Origin: Frigoribacterium sp. PhB24
Lineage (GTDB): Bacteria > Actinomycetota > Actinomycetes > Actinomycetales > Microbacteriaceae
Direction of reading: 5' to 3'
Assembly: GCF_003755185.1 (NCBI RefSeq)
Contig: NZ_RKIC01000014.1
Coordinates: 1-64,000 of the forward strand
DNA length: 64,000 nt
Shown here: in pieces, positions 7,198 through 15,575 of the stretch
Numbering within the stretch: position 1 is the first letter of the stretch
Layout of the letters: every line of letters starts with the position of its first letter
The notes under the pieces: generated by a model
Database searches by the model: none
What the model was told of the DNA's origin: nothing
Seen by the model: only the letters and a program-made list of their open reading frames with translations
Position numbers and translations under genes: made by a program

Positions 7198-8049
7198 ATG
7201 AGTCGCACCCTGCACGACGGCCCCACCCGGCCCGGTTCCGACGCCCTCGCCCGGACCCTGGCGTCCGAGCACGCGCGCGCGACCGCCGACCTGGTCGACC
7301 GGCACGCGATGACGCTCGAGTCCGTCCTGGCCGCCCTGCGTTCGCGGCGCCTCGACGACCGGGCGGCGCGGGCGGAGGCCATCGACGTGGCGGCGGGGGC
7401 GTTGGTCGCGCTCCGGACCGGTTCCGACCGCGAGCGCGGCACGACCCTCGAGCCGGTGGTGGGGGCCTTCGCGCGCCTCCGGTCCGACCTGCGACCGCTC
7501 GTCCGCTTCGGCGACCTGGACGTGCAGTTCGTCGAGCCACCGGCGACGGGTCGCGCCCTACCGGGCGACGTGGCGCACGTGGCCCGGGCCGTCGTCCGGA
7601 ACGCCGTGCTCACCTTCGTCGACGCGGGCGACGCCCGACGGGTGCGCATCCAGTGGGACTGCGACGGCCTGAACCTGTTGATCGCGATCCGCGACGACGG
7701 AGCGGGCGAGTTGACGGCGCACGACGACGCCCTGCGGCCGATCACCGAGCAGGTCTCGGGCGTCGGCGGCGACCTGACGGTGACGTCGACGGTGGGGTGG
7801 GGCTCGGAGCTGACGGTGCGACTGCCGCTCGACCCGCCGCCGTCGAACGAGCCGTGGGAGCTGGTCGCGGCGCTCAGCGAGAGGGAGCGCGAGGTGCTGC
7901 ACCGCGTCGCGGCCGGAGACCGGAACCGAGACATCGCGACGGCCCTCGGCATCAGCGACAACACCGTGAAGTTCCACGTCTCGAACCTCTTGCGCAAGCT
8001 CGGGGCCCGCAGCCGCACCGAGCTCGCCGCCCTCGCCTCGTCCCCCTGA
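7198..8049 (+). CDS. LuxR-type regulator with histidine-kinase-like ATPase domain
   Basis: The 283-residue product combines an N-terminal helical region, a central domain resembling a HATPase fold (VVRNAVLTFVDAG as the N-box, IAIRDDGAGEL as the G1 box, VGWGSELTVRLPL at the end), and a C-terminal LuxR HTH (LSEREREVLHRVAAGDRNRDIATALGISDNTVKFHVSNLL). No receiver or obvious phosphorylatable H-box is visible, so it is a one-polypeptide sensor-like DNA-binding protein rather than an ordinary kinase. It is divergent from hxlA and may regulate it. A -10 hexamer six bases ahead of the ATG suggests a leaderless mRNA. Confidence 0.8.
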   Translation: MSRTLHDGPTRPGSDALARTLASEHARATADLVDRHAMTLESVLAALRSRRLDDRAARAEAIDVAAGALVALRTGSDRERGTTLEPVVGAFARLRSDLRPLVRFGDLDVQFVEPPATGRALPGDVAHVARAVVRNAVLTFVDAGDARRVRIQWDCDGLNLLIAIRDDGAGELTAHDDALRPITEQVSGVGGDLTVTSTVGWGSELTVRLPLDPPPSNEPWELVAALSEREREVLHRVAAGDRNRDIATALGISDNTVKFHVSNLLRKLGARSRTELAALASSP

Positions 8050-8140
8050 CCCGACGCCCGCGCTCGCCCGCCCGCGCTCGCCCGCCCGCGCCGCCGCCGG
8101 TCGAGTGGTCCCGAGACGGCCGTCGTCCCGGCACCTGGCG

Positions 8141-9088
8141 TCACGTGCTCAGGGCGAGGAAGACAGCGGGATTCCTGACCGTCAGAGCGCGGAGGAATTC
8201 GGCCCCCAGTTCCCGCTCGAGGCGTGGCATGAAACGGACCGCGAGGTAGTCGAGACCCGGCATCCCGCCATAGGCCCGGTAGCGGGACGCGCGCGCCACG
8301 TCTCCCCCGAGGAGTATCCGCTCGTCGCCGACCGCCTCGACCGTGCGCCGAAGACAGTCGATCAGGGCGGAGTCCGGCGCTTCCCGATGGCGGGCGGCGC
8401 CGTCGTAGCCGAGCCAAGCCCCCCTCTCCACGAGCGAGGCGTGCAGGCCGGCGTCCAGGTTCCGGTCCACGTGCGCCAGGACGACCCGATCGGCCGGGAG
8501 ACCGGAAGCCGCCAACCGGTCGAGCACCTCGTGGGCGGCGGAGCCGTGATCGAGGTGCACCATCACCGGCACCCCGGTCTGCCCTGCCGTCGCGGCGCAG
8601 GCCGACAGGACCCGCTCGCCGAAGGCGTCGATCGACCAGTAGCGTGCTGCCCCCTTGACGAGGCCCGCTCGGACCGGCGCGCCGTCGGGACCGATGGCGC
8701 GAGCGCCGGAGGGCCCGCGCAGGCCGTCGACGACGTCCCCGACGAAACGCTCGACGAGGTCGGCCTCGGAGGCGATCAGAAGGGGGTCCGAGTCACGATA
8801 GTGACCACGGTGGTGCGCCCCTGTGGCATGCACGACCTGGAGGCCCGTCCGGGCGCTGATCCGGGCCACCGCTTCCGGGTTGGCGCCGAGGCCCACGGGG
8901 GTGGCTTCGACCATCGAGCGGATGCCCCCGGAGACGAGCGACACCGCCTCTTCTGACGACAGGGCCTCGTCGTCGAGCTCGTCGCCCGGCAGGAGCGGCG
9001 ACACCTGGAACAGGTGCTCGTGGTAGTCGAGCGGCCCGAGGCTGCTCGCCGGCACGTCACCCAAGACGGTGCGGACCTCGCCGATCAT
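8141..9088 (-). CDS. phosphotriesterase-family metal hydrolase (possible lactonase)
   Basis: The 315-residue product shows the binuclear metal site of the phosphotriesterase branch of the amidohydrolase superfamily: DYHEHLF (HxH), LVKGAARYW (bridging, normally carboxylated Lys), VMVHLDHG (His), LAHVDRN (His) and LLGGDVAR (Asp). Relatives hydrolyse sugar lactones or phosphoesters. It has no signal peptide, so it acts in the cytoplasm. The start overlaps the kinase stop by ATGA (9085-9088), making it the last gene of the SDR-kinase-hydrolase operon. Opening of a sugar lactone made by the neighbouring dehydrogenase is a plausible step; substrate unknown. Confidence 0.8.
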   Translation of the reverse strand: MIGEVRTVLGDVPASSLGPLDYHEHLFQVSPLLPGDELDDEALSSEEAVSLVSGGIRSMVEATPVGLGANPEAVARISARTGLQVVHATGAHHRGHYRDSDPLLIASEADLVERFVGDVVDGLRGPSGARAIGPDGAPVRAGLVKGAARYWSIDAFGERVLSACAATAGQTGVPVMVHLDHGSAAHEVLDRLAASGLPADRVVLAHVDRNLDAGLHASLVERGAWLGYDGAARHREAPDSALIDCLRRTVEAVGDERILLGGDVARASRYRAYGGMPGLDYLAVRFMPRLERELGAEFLRALTVRNPAVFLALST

Positions 9089-10578
9089 CGCCCGGCGACC
9101 TCCTCGAACCAGGGTTCGAGGCGGCGGTACGCGTCCACGAACACCGGGTGCGCCGCGGCGTAGCGCGTGGCTCGCTCGAGGTCCGGCTCTCGACGGGCCG
9201 TGCGGCGCGACATCGTCCTGGCCACGTCGAAGCTGTCGAAGATGCCGACGCCCACGCCCCCGACGACCGCCGCGCCGACCGACGTGGCCTCGTCGACGAG
9301 GTCGCGCGACGAGATCGGCACGCCCCAGACGTCGGCGAAGACCCGCAGGAGGAGCTCCGCATGGGCGGCTCCGCCGATGGCGTCCACGCTCACGATCGGT
9401 ACGCCCGCCTCGGTGAAGGCACGGAGGCCGGTGAGCAGGTTGAAGGCGACGCCTTCGAGGACGGCCCGGACGAGGTGCCCTCTCTCGTGTTGCATCTGCA
9501 GGCCCACGAAGGCGGCACGTGCGTGGGCGTTCCAGTAGGGGGACCGTTCGCCGAGCAGGTGGGGCAGGAAGAACAGCCCGTCGAGGCCGGCCTCGACCTC
9601 GGCCGCTGCGAGCAGCTGCTCGTAGCGGTCCTGCTGCCCCGGTGCCAGTACGTTCGTGATCCATTGCAGCGAGGCCCCGCCGGCCTGCATGGTGGCGGTC
9701 GGCACGAAGCGGCCCGGGACGACGTGCGTGAACGTCATGGAGCGCATGAGGGGGTCGAGCACGGGGGCGTCGGTGCTGACCGACACCCACGACGACGAGC
9801 CGAGGTAGGCGTAGGCCCCGGAGTCGGCATCGACGATGCCGGCACCGAGCGCGGCCATGGGTCCGTCGCCGCCGCCCATGACGACCGGCGTGCCGACCGT
9901 CAGGCCCGTGGCGCGCGCCGCGTCGGTCGTGACGGTGCCGATGACGGTCGTGCTCGGCACGATCTCGGGCAGCAGGGAGCGGTCGACCCCGGCGGCCGCG
10001 AGCAGCTCGTCCGACCACTGCCCGCCGACCAGGTCGTACGCGTTCGTCCCCGAGGCGTCGGAGGGGTCGGTCGCGCGGACGCCGGTGAGCCGCTCGACGA
10101 CGAAGTCCTTCGGCAGGACGACAGCGGAGGCCCGGCCGAAGACGTCCGGCTCGTTGTCCCGCAGCCAGGCGATCTTGGGCAGGGTGTAGGTGGCGTTGAG
10201 CCGGTGCCCGGTCAGGGCGTAGGCGCGCTCCATGCCCACCCGCTCGACCAGAGCGTCCGCCTGCCTGGTGGCTCGGGTGTCGGCCCAGATCATGGCAGGC
10301 CGCAGCGGGTCTCCGCGCCCGTCGACGAGCACTGCACCCATCATCTGGCCGGAGAAGGAGACGACGTCGACGTCGGAGGCGTGTCGGCCCGGGCGGGCCA
10401 ACAACTGACCCGTCGCGGCGCAGACGGCTCGCCACCAGTCCTCCGGATCTTGTTCGGCCCTGCCACCCGGGCCGAAGTCGACGGGGTACGGGATCGTGAC
10501 GGAATCGACCAGTCGGCCGTCCGCGTCGACGAGGGTGGCCTTGTTGCCGGTGGTGCCGAGGTCGTGAGCGAGGATCAT
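9085..10578 (-). CDS. FGGY-family carbohydrate kinase (xylulokinase-like)
   Basis: This 497-residue protein has the FGGY kinase layout: an N-terminal ASKHA domain (ILAHDLGTTGNKATLVD, phosphate loop 1; FSGQMMG; WADTRA), and a C-terminal domain with VVMGGGDGPMAALGAG (catalytic Asp) and SVDAIGGAAHAELLLR. It phosphorylates a keto-sugar or polyol in the cytoplasm with ATP. The length matches xylulokinases. It lies 20 bases downstream of an SDR gene and overlaps the hydrolase gene, so the three work together. Sugar specificity cannot be read from the sequence. Confidence 0.85.
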   Translation of the reverse strand: MILAHDLGTTGNKATLVDADGRLVDSVTIPYPVDFGPGGRAEQDPEDWWRAVCAATGQLLARPGRHASDVDVVSFSGQMMGAVLVDGRGDPLRPAMIWADTRATRQADALVERVGMERAYALTGHRLNATYTLPKIAWLRDNEPDVFGRASAVVLPKDFVVERLTGVRATDPSDASGTNAYDLVGGQWSDELLAAAGVDRSLLPEIVPSTTVIGTVTTDAARATGLTVGTPVVMGGGDGPMAALGAGIVDADSGAYAYLGSSSWVSVSTDAPVLDPLMRSMTFTHVVPGRFVPTATMQAGGASLQWITNVLAPGQQDRYEQLLAAAEVEAGLDGLFFLPHLLGERSPYWNAHARAAFVGLQMQHERGHLVRAVLEGVAFNLLTGLRAFTEAGVPIVSVDAIGGAAHAELLLRVFADVWGVPISSRDLVDEATSVGAAVVGGVGVGIFDSFDVARTMSRRTARREPDLERATRYAAAHPVFVDAYRRLEPWFEEVAGR

Positions 10579-10597
10579 CCGTTCGTCCGTCGTCGCG

Positions 10598-11329
10598 CTA
10601 GCGCAACGACGACCCCCCGTCCATGAGCAGTTCGGCGCCCGCGAAGTAGCCGGCGTCCGGCCCGAGCAGGAACGCCACGGCTCCCGCGACCTCCTCCGGC
10701 GTGGCGAAGCGGCCGAGAACGGTGTCGCGCTTCCATCGATCGTGCATGTGCGCCTTGAGGTGATTGAGGGGCGTGTCGACGTATCCGGGAGACACCGTGT
10801 TCACCCGGACGCCACGCCCGCCCCACTCGACGGCCAGCGAGCGTGAGAGAGCGCTCACGGCAGCCTTCGACGAGTTGTAGGCGCTCTGCTTCTGAGGCCA
10901 GTTCACGAGTGCGTTGCCGCTCATCGACGCGATGTTGACGATCGAGCCGCCCCCGCGGGCCAGCAGCTCGCGACCGAACGCCTGTGACGTGATGAAGACA
11001 CCGCGGATGTTGACGCCGTGGACGGCGTCGAACTGGCCGACCGACATGTCCTCGGCGGGCACGTCGTCCTCCACGATTCCTGCCGAATTGACGAGGTCGA
11101 CGGCACGATCGTCGTCGGCGTACAGGGCGGACACGACCGCGCTGATCGACTCGGCGGACGTGAGGTCGGCCTCGAGTCCGGGGACGCCCTCCGGCAGGCG
11201 ATCGAGCCCTGTGACGTCGAGGCCGATGGGCTCGGCTCCCTCGGCCAGCAGACGCGTGACGATGGCGTGGCCGATGCCGCCAGCCGCTCCGGTGACCGCG
11301 ACACGGCGGCCTTCGAGGGTCGATCCCAT
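10598..11329 (-). CDS. short-chain dehydrogenase/reductase (sugar or polyol dehydrogenase)
   Basis: The 243-residue product is a classical SDR: the nucleotide motif TGAAGGIG at residues about 13-20, NSAG for the core, a catalytic Ser in NIASMSG, YNSSK as the YxxxK active site, and VSPGYVDTPLN after it. It should oxidise or reduce a sugar or polyol hydroxyl with NAD(P). The ATG at 11329 is preceded by AAAGGAG. It is the first gene of the minus-strand arm of the RpiR island and shares a divergent promoter region with the cupin gene. Confidence 0.85.
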   Translation of the reverse strand: MGSTLEGRRVAVTGAAGGIGHAIVTRLLAEGAEPIGLDVTGLDRLPEGVPGLEADLTSAESISAVVSALYADDDRAVDLVNSAGIVEDDVPAEDMSVGQFDAVHGVNIRGVFITSQAFGRELLARGGGSIVNIASMSGNALVNWPQKQSAYNSSKAAVSALSRSLAVEWGGRGVRVNTVSPGYVDTPLNHLKAHMHDRWKRDTVLGRFATPEEVAGAVAFLLGPDAGYFAGAELLMDGGSSLR

Positions 11330-11348
11330 TTCAGCTCCTTTGCTCAGG

Positions 11349-11361
11349 CTAGGCAGACTAC
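11349..11361 (-). promoter_or_regulatory. operator-like half-palindrome in the SDR promoter
   Basis: Read on the minus strand this is GTAGTCTGCCTAG, a degenerate form of the GTAGT-N3-ACTAC palindrome found elsewhere in the island. It includes a TAGTCT -10-like hexamer. The overlapping ACTACATGAAC (11357-11367) is an exact inverted copy of GTTCATGTAGT at 11427-11437, so both divergent promoters carry the same 11-mer. Confidence 0.5.
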
Positions 11362-11432
11362 ATGAACAGCTTCGTGCGGACGCACCCACGCGCACCGGAG
11401 GCCCCCGAATCCCCCATCTTGGTATCGTTCAT

Positions 11433-11445
11433 GTAGTATCGCTAC
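11433..11445 (+). promoter_or_regulatory. operator-like palindrome in the cupin-isomerase promoter
   Basis: GTAGTATCGCTAC is the GTAGT-N3-ACTAC palindrome with one mismatch, and the flanks extend it to TGTAG-N5-CTACA. It overlaps a TAGTAT -10-like hexamer at 11434-11439, so a bound regulator would block transcription of the downstream catabolic operon. The RpiR-family protein encoded at 14660 is the likely ligand-sensing regulator. Confidence 0.5.
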
Positions 11446-11470
11446 ACAAATTGCTCGAGGAGGATCGGTT

Positions 11471-12070
11471 TTGGTCAGCACAGTTCACACGCCCGCTCGC
11501 ATCGAGATCGCCCCGAGCGGCGAGATGACCGGTTCGACACGGGTCTACCGCAAGCACCTCGGCGACATGACCGCGGTCTACCGTGACACTGCCGCTCACG
11601 AGGCCGCCCTCCGTGAGCACGGACCCGACCACGTCGTCTACGAGGTCGCCGAGCACCGGTACGGCGACGAACCGGGCTCCCTCATCGTGGGGACGAGCAC
11701 GCTCCAGCCCGGCCGCTACGGCCACGAGTTCGCCGTGACCCGCGGGCACCTCCACGGCATCGCCGACCGTGCCGAGCTGTACCACTGCATCGGCGGGCAC
11801 GGCGTCATGCTCCTCGAGACCCTCGACGGCCGGTCCGAGGCGGTCGAGCTCCGCGCGGGGCAGGCCGTCGACGTGCCCGGCCACTGGATCCACCGCAGCG
11901 TGAACGTCGGCGACGAGCCCTTCGTCACGCTCTTCTGCTACGCGGCGGATGCCGGCCAGGACTACTCGGTCATCAGCGACGCCCACGGCATGCGCGACCT
12001 CGTCATCGCCGACGAGGACGCCGGGTGGCGAACCGTGACCAACCCGGCCCACACGGGGTACCGCCCGTGA
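11471..12070 (+). CDS. cupin-type phosphoglucose-isomerase-like protein
   Basis: The 199-residue product carries the cupin isomerase signature: TLQPGRYGHEFAVTRGHLH, then AELYHCIGGHGVMLLE, with the two His of GHLH, the Glu of AELY and His147 region as likely metal ligands. Archaeal cupin enzymes with this motif interconvert glucose 6-phosphate and fructose 6-phosphate. Here the gene heads a catabolic operon, so isomerising another phosphorylated sugar is likely. Start is TTG 11471, with AGGAGGA a few bases before. The stop overlaps the aldolase GTG start. Confidence 0.8.
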   Translation: MVSTVHTPARIEIAPSGEMTGSTRVYRKHLGDMTAVYRDTAAHEAALREHGPDHVVYEVAEHRYGDEPGSLIVGTSTLQPGRYGHEFAVTRGHLHGIADRAELYHCIGGHGVMLLETLDGRSEAVELRAGQAVDVPGHWIHRSVNVGDEPFVTLFCYAADAGQDYSVISDAHGMRDLVIADEDAGWRTVTNPAHTGYRP

Positions 12071-12726
12071 CCGCGCCCATCGACGCCGCAGCCCTGCGGG
12101 CCCTCCGCGTCGTGCCGGTCGTCGAGATCGCGAACGCCGCCGACGCGCTTCCGCTCGCCCGCGCCCTCATGGCCGGCGGCCTCCCCGCGATGGAGATCAC
12201 GCTGCGCACACCCGCGGCCCTCGACGCCATCGCCGCCGTCGCCGACAGCCTCCCCGACTTCGTGCTCGGCGCGGGCACCCTGCTGGGCCCCCTCGACGTG
12301 GAGGCCGCCGTGCAGGCAGGCGCACGCTTTCTCGTCTCCCCGGCACGCACTACCCTCCTCGACGACGCGGCCCGGGCCAGCGGGCTCATGTTCGTCCCCG
12401 GGGTGTCGACCGCGACCGAGGCCCTGACGGCCATCGACGCCGGGCACCGCCTCCTCAAGTTCTTCCCTGCGGAGCAGTCGGGGGGCGCCGCCGGGCTGCG
12501 CTCGCTGGCGACGCCGCTGCGGGCGAGCGGCGTCGGGTTCATGCCCACCGGGGGCATCCGCCCGGAGAACCTCGTCGACTACCTCGCCGTACCCGAGGTG
12601 GCCGCCGTCGGCGGCACCTGGATCGCGCCCAGGGACGTCGTCGACTCGGGCGACTTCGCCGAAGTCACGGCGAGGGCCGCTGCCGCGGTGCGGGTGGCGT
12701 CCACCGGGGAGGTGGCGGGCGCATGA
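12067..12726 (+). CDS. 2-keto-3-deoxy-6-phosphogluconate (KDPG)-type aldolase
   Basis: The 219-residue product is a class I aldolase of the Eda family: MEITLRT with the catalytic Glu43, VLGAGTLL, FLVSPA, FVPGVSTATEA, and LLKFFPAEQSGG with the Schiff-base Lys131, then GFMPTGGI. It cleaves a 2-keto-3-deoxy sugar acid (phosphate) to pyruvate and an aldehyde. The GTG start at 12067 overlaps the previous stop (GTGA) and the stop overlaps the next ATG. The substrate might be a KDPG-like acid made by its operon neighbours; 4-hydroxy-2-oxoglutarate is the other known family substrate. Confidence 0.85.
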   Translation: MTAPIDAAALRALRVVPVVEIANAADALPLARALMAGGLPAMEITLRTPAALDAIAAVADSLPDFVLGAGTLLGPLDVEAAVQAGARFLVSPARTTLLDDAARASGLMFVPGVSTATEALTAIDAGHRLLKFFPAEQSGGAAGLRSLATPLRASGVGFMPTGGIRPENLVDYLAVPEVAAVGGTWIAPRDVVDSGDFAEVTARAAAAVRVASTGEVAGA

Positions 12727-13691
12727 CCCCCGTCACCCTCACGCCGTCGACCTTGACGCCCGCCACCCACCCGACGTTCTACTTCGTCGGGGTGACCACG
12801 GGCTCGTCGTCGATCCGACGGGTGTTCCCCCGCTGGGCGGACGAACTCGGGCTCGGCGACGTCGAACTCGTGGGCATCGACATCGAGCCCCATGCCCCGG
12901 CCGACGAGTACCGCACGGTCGTCGACTTCCTCGCAACCGACGACCGGAGCCTCGGCGCGCTCGTCACCACGCACAAGATCGACCTCTTCCACGCTGCCCG
13001 GGAGAGCTTCGACGAGGTCGACCCGCTCGCGGCCCTGATGGGCGAGGTGAGCTGCCTCTCGAAGCGGCAGGGGCAGCTGCGAGCCTCGGCCAAGGACCCT
13101 TTCTCGTCCGGCCTCGCGATCGACGCCTTCGCGCCGCCCGCCGACTGGGCCGGCGCCCGCCGAGACGTGTTCGTCATGGGCGCGGGCGGGTCGGCGATCG
13201 CCATGGACTGGCACCTCTCCCGCCCCGAGCGAGGCGATGCCCGCCCGGCACGCGTGATCGTGTCCGACCGGTCAGCCGAGCGGCTGGCGACGGCGGAGGC
13301 CGTTCACGCGCAGGTCGCTCCCGATGTGCCCTTCACGGCGCTCCTCGTCGAGTCGGCAGCGGACAACGACGCGCAGCTCGCGTCACTGAACACCGGCGCC
13401 TTCGTCGTCAACGCCACCGGCCTCGGCAAGGACGCCCCCGGATCACCGCTCGGCTCGTCGGCGTTGTTCCCCGAGGCCGCACTCGTCTGGGAACTCAACT
13501 ACCGCGGCGACCTGGTGTTCCTCGAGCAGGCCCGCGCACAGCAGGAAGCGCGTCGGCTCGTCGTCGAGGACGGCTGGACGTACTTCGTCCACGGCTGGAC
13601 CCGAGTCATCTCCGAGGTCTTCGACATCGACATCCCTACGAGCGGTCCGCGCTTCGAGCGCCTCTCCGAGATCGCCGTGTCGACACGATGA
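12723..13691 (+). CDS. shikimate-dehydrogenase-like NAD(P)-dependent oxidoreductase
   Basis: The 322-residue product resembles shikimate dehydrogenase in order of blocks: LGALVTTHKID (Lys85, matching the catalytic Lys of the VTxPxK motif), GEVSCLSKRQGQLRASAKDPFSSG (Asp125, matching the substrate-binding Asp), and VFVMGAGGSAIA (Rossmann loop, residues 153-158). The N-terminal substrate-site Ser pair is replaced by TTGSSS. It is in a sugar operon, far from aromatic biosynthesis genes, and the domain is longer than the usual 270 residues. It probably oxidises a cyclic or sugar-derived hydroxyl; a true shikimate role is unlikely. Confidence 0.65.
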   Translation: MTPVTLTPSTLTPATHPTFYFVGVTTGSSSIRRVFPRWADELGLGDVELVGIDIEPHAPADEYRTVVDFLATDDRSLGALVTTHKIDLFHAARESFDEVDPLAALMGEVSCLSKRQGQLRASAKDPFSSGLAIDAFAPPADWAGARRDVFVMGAGGSAIAMDWHLSRPERGDARPARVIVSDRSAERLATAEAVHAQVAPDVPFTALLVESAADNDAQLASLNTGAFVVNATGLGKDAPGSPLGSSALFPEAALVWELNYRGDLVFLEQARAQQEARRLVVEDGWTYFVHGWTRVISEVFDIDIPTSGPRFERLSEIAVSTR

Positions 13692-14629
13692 AGGGCACGG
13701 TGCTCGTCACGCCGCGATCGATGACGGCCGCGGGCGTCCACGCGCTGCCCGCCCTCCGTCCCGTCACGGACGCGGGCTACGAACTCGTCTCCGGCCCGGC
13801 CGGTCGTCAGCCGACCCTCGACGACCTGCGCGAGGTCGGCGCCGGCGTCGTCGGGTGGCTCGCCGGCGTCGAGAAGATCGACGAGCAGGCGCTGGCCCTG
13901 TTCCCGGGGCTCCGTGTCGTCAGCCGCAACGGGGCAGGCGCCGACGCGGTCGACCTCGCTGCGGCGGAGCGCCGCGGCATCGCGGTCCTGACCGCCCGCG
14001 GCGCCAACGCGCGCGGTGTCGCCGAGCTCGCCTTCGCGCACGTGCTGAACGGGGTGCGGGGCATCCCCCTCGCGGACCGCGAGCTCCGTTCCGGACGATG
14101 GACGCGCACCATCGGGCGAGAGCTCCCCGATCTCACGGTCGGCATCGTCGGCTACGGGGCCATCGGCAGACACGTCGCCGCCTTCGCCACCGCCTTCGGT
14201 GCCCGGGTGCTCGTCTCGGACCCGTTCGCCCGGGTCGAGTCGACCTCCGACGCCGTCCGGCAGGTCGATCTTCCCGAGCTCCTCGCCGGCAGCGACGTCG
14301 TCACGCTGCACGCACCGCCGCCCGCCGACGGCAGCCCCCTGGTCGGGACCGACGAGCTCCGCACCATGCCCCACGGGGCCTTGCTGGTGAACACCGCCCG
14401 CTCGGCCCTGATCGACGACGCCGCCGTGCTGGCCGCGTTGTCGTCGGGAGCCCTCTCGGGCTATGCCGTCGACGCCTTCGACACCGAGCCGCCCGAGCTC
14501 ACGCCGCTCCTCCGTCACGAGCGCACCATCCTCACGCCGCACCTCGGCGGGTACACCGACGCGAGCGTCCGACGCGCGACCGAGCAGTCGGTGTCGAACC
14601 TGCTCGATATCCTGGACCGACCGGAGTGA
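13688..14629 (+). CDS. D-2-hydroxyacid dehydrogenase (phosphoglycerate-dehydrogenase-like)
   Basis: The 313-residue product has the family's split catalytic domain and Rossmann core, with GYGAIG at residues 155-160, Arg238 in NTARSALID, Glu267 in DTEPPEL and His285 in TPHLGGYT as the catalytic trio. It reduces or oxidises a 2-keto/2-hydroxy acid with NAD(H). There is no ACT domain, so it is not the biosynthetic SerA type. Its ATG overlaps the upstream stop. In this operon it may process a sugar-acid intermediate before or after aldol cleavage. Confidence 0.85.
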   Translation: MKGTVLVTPRSMTAAGVHALPALRPVTDAGYELVSGPAGRQPTLDDLREVGAGVVGWLAGVEKIDEQALALFPGLRVVSRNGAGADAVDLAAAERRGIAVLTARGANARGVAELAFAHVLNGVRGIPLADRELRSGRWTRTIGRELPDLTVGIVGYGAIGRHVAAFATAFGARVLVSDPFARVESTSDAVRQVDLPELLAGSDVVTLHAPPPADGSPLVGTDELRTMPHGALLVNTARSALIDDAAVLAALSSGALSGYAVDAFDTEPPELTPLLRHERTILTPHLGGYTDASVRRATEQSVSNLLDILDRPE

Positions 14630-14659
14630 CCGCGACCGTCGGCACCGGCTGAGGCTCAC

Positions 14660-15523
14660 ATGTCGTACGACCCCGGCGTTCCCCTCCTCGAGCACATCGC
14701 GAGCCAGATGTCGACGCTGCGGCGGTCGGAGCGCAAGGTGGCCGACATCGTCGTCGAGAACCCGACGCTCGTCGTCGAGTCGACGATGGCGACGCTGGCC
14801 GAGGCCGGCGGCGTGAGCGAGCCCACCGTCATGCGCTTCTGCACCAGCCTCGGCTTCGACGGGTTCCAGCAGTTCAAGCTCGCCCTCGCCCAGACGCTCG
14901 CCCTCGGGCTGCCCGCGACGCTCTCGACCATCTCGACGTCCGACGGCGTGCCCGAGCTCGCGACCAAGGTGTTCGACCACACCATCAGCAGCCTCGACCG
15001 GACGCGGCGCTACCTCGACTTCGGTGCCATCGACGCGGCCATCGAGGCCGTCCTCGCCGCGTCGTCCATGACGGTCGTCGGCCTGGGCACCTCGGCCATG
15101 ATCGCCCTCGACGTCGAGCAGAAGGCAGTCCTGTTCGGCGTGCCCTGCTCGGCCCCCTCCGACTCCCATCAGCAGTTCATGTCGGCCTCGACGGCTTCGG
15201 CGGGGCAGGTGTTCCTCGTCATCTCCAACACGGGCACGACGGCCTCGGTCGTCCAGGTCGCCCGCACGGCTCGCGAGCGGGGCGCCACCGTGGTGGCGAT
15301 CACAGGCGACGAGGGCAGCGCCCTGGCAGCCGAGTCCGACGTGGTCCTCTCGGTGAAGACCTTCGAGGACACCGACCGTTTCACCCCGACCGTCAGCCGG
15401 ATCGCCGCGCTCGTCATCGTGGACGTGCTCGCGACCGCGGTGTCGTTGCACCGAGGTGACGAGCACGCCCAGCGCCTCGCCTCGATGAAAGAACAGCTCG
15501 TGGCGTTCCGCCGCCTGACGTGA
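14660..15523 (+). CDS. MurR/RpiR family transcriptional regulator
   Basis: Residues about 1-75 form the RpiR HTH domain (RRSERKVADIVVENPTLVVESTMATLAEAGGVSEPTVMRFCTSLGF), and residues 110-255 a SIS sugar-phosphate-binding domain (MTVVGLGTSAMIALD, FLVISNTGTTASVVQVARTARERGATVVAITG). Such regulators sense a sugar phosphate and repress or activate a catabolic operon. It lies 30 bases after the hydroxyacid dehydrogenase gene on the same strand and is the only regulator gene inside the island, so it is the obvious candidate to bind the GTAGT-N3-ACTAC palindromes. Confidence 0.9.
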   Translation: MSYDPGVPLLEHIASQMSTLRRSERKVADIVVENPTLVVESTMATLAEAGGVSEPTVMRFCTSLGFDGFQQFKLALAQTLALGLPATLSTISTSDGVPELATKVFDHTISSLDRTRRYLDFGAIDAAIEAVLAASSMTVVGLGTSAMIALDVEQKAVLFGVPCSAPSDSHQQFMSASTASAGQVFLVISNTGTTASVVQVARTARERGATVVAITGDEGSALAAESDVVLSVKTFEDTDRFTPTVSRIAALVIVDVLATAVSLHRGDEHAQRLASMKEQLVAFRRLT

Positions 15524-15556
15524 CGACGGGCCGGCCCCGCAGGGCCGACCCGTCGT
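15523..15556. terminator. strong bidirectional hairpin terminator
   Basis: A 15-base stem with one mismatch (15523-15537 with 15542-15556) and a CGCA loop lies immediately at the end of the RpiR gene and 20 bases beyond the stop of the convergent sugar-binding protein gene. Confidence 0.7.
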
Positions 15557-15575
15557 CCGTGCCACGAGAACGGGG

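Noticed and set aside
8057-8092. Short tandem repeat CCCGCGCTCGCCCG, two copies and a partial
   Set aside because: It lies in the short gap after the LuxR-type gene, has only two full units and fits slippage in GC-rich DNA; no binding site or CRISPR character.
9148-10626. Long plus-strand open frame opposite the kinase gene
   Set aside because: It has the Arg/Gly/Asp-rich composition of an antisense shadow in GC-rich DNA, no ribosome site and no motifs, while the minus strand encodes a well-supported FGGY kinase.
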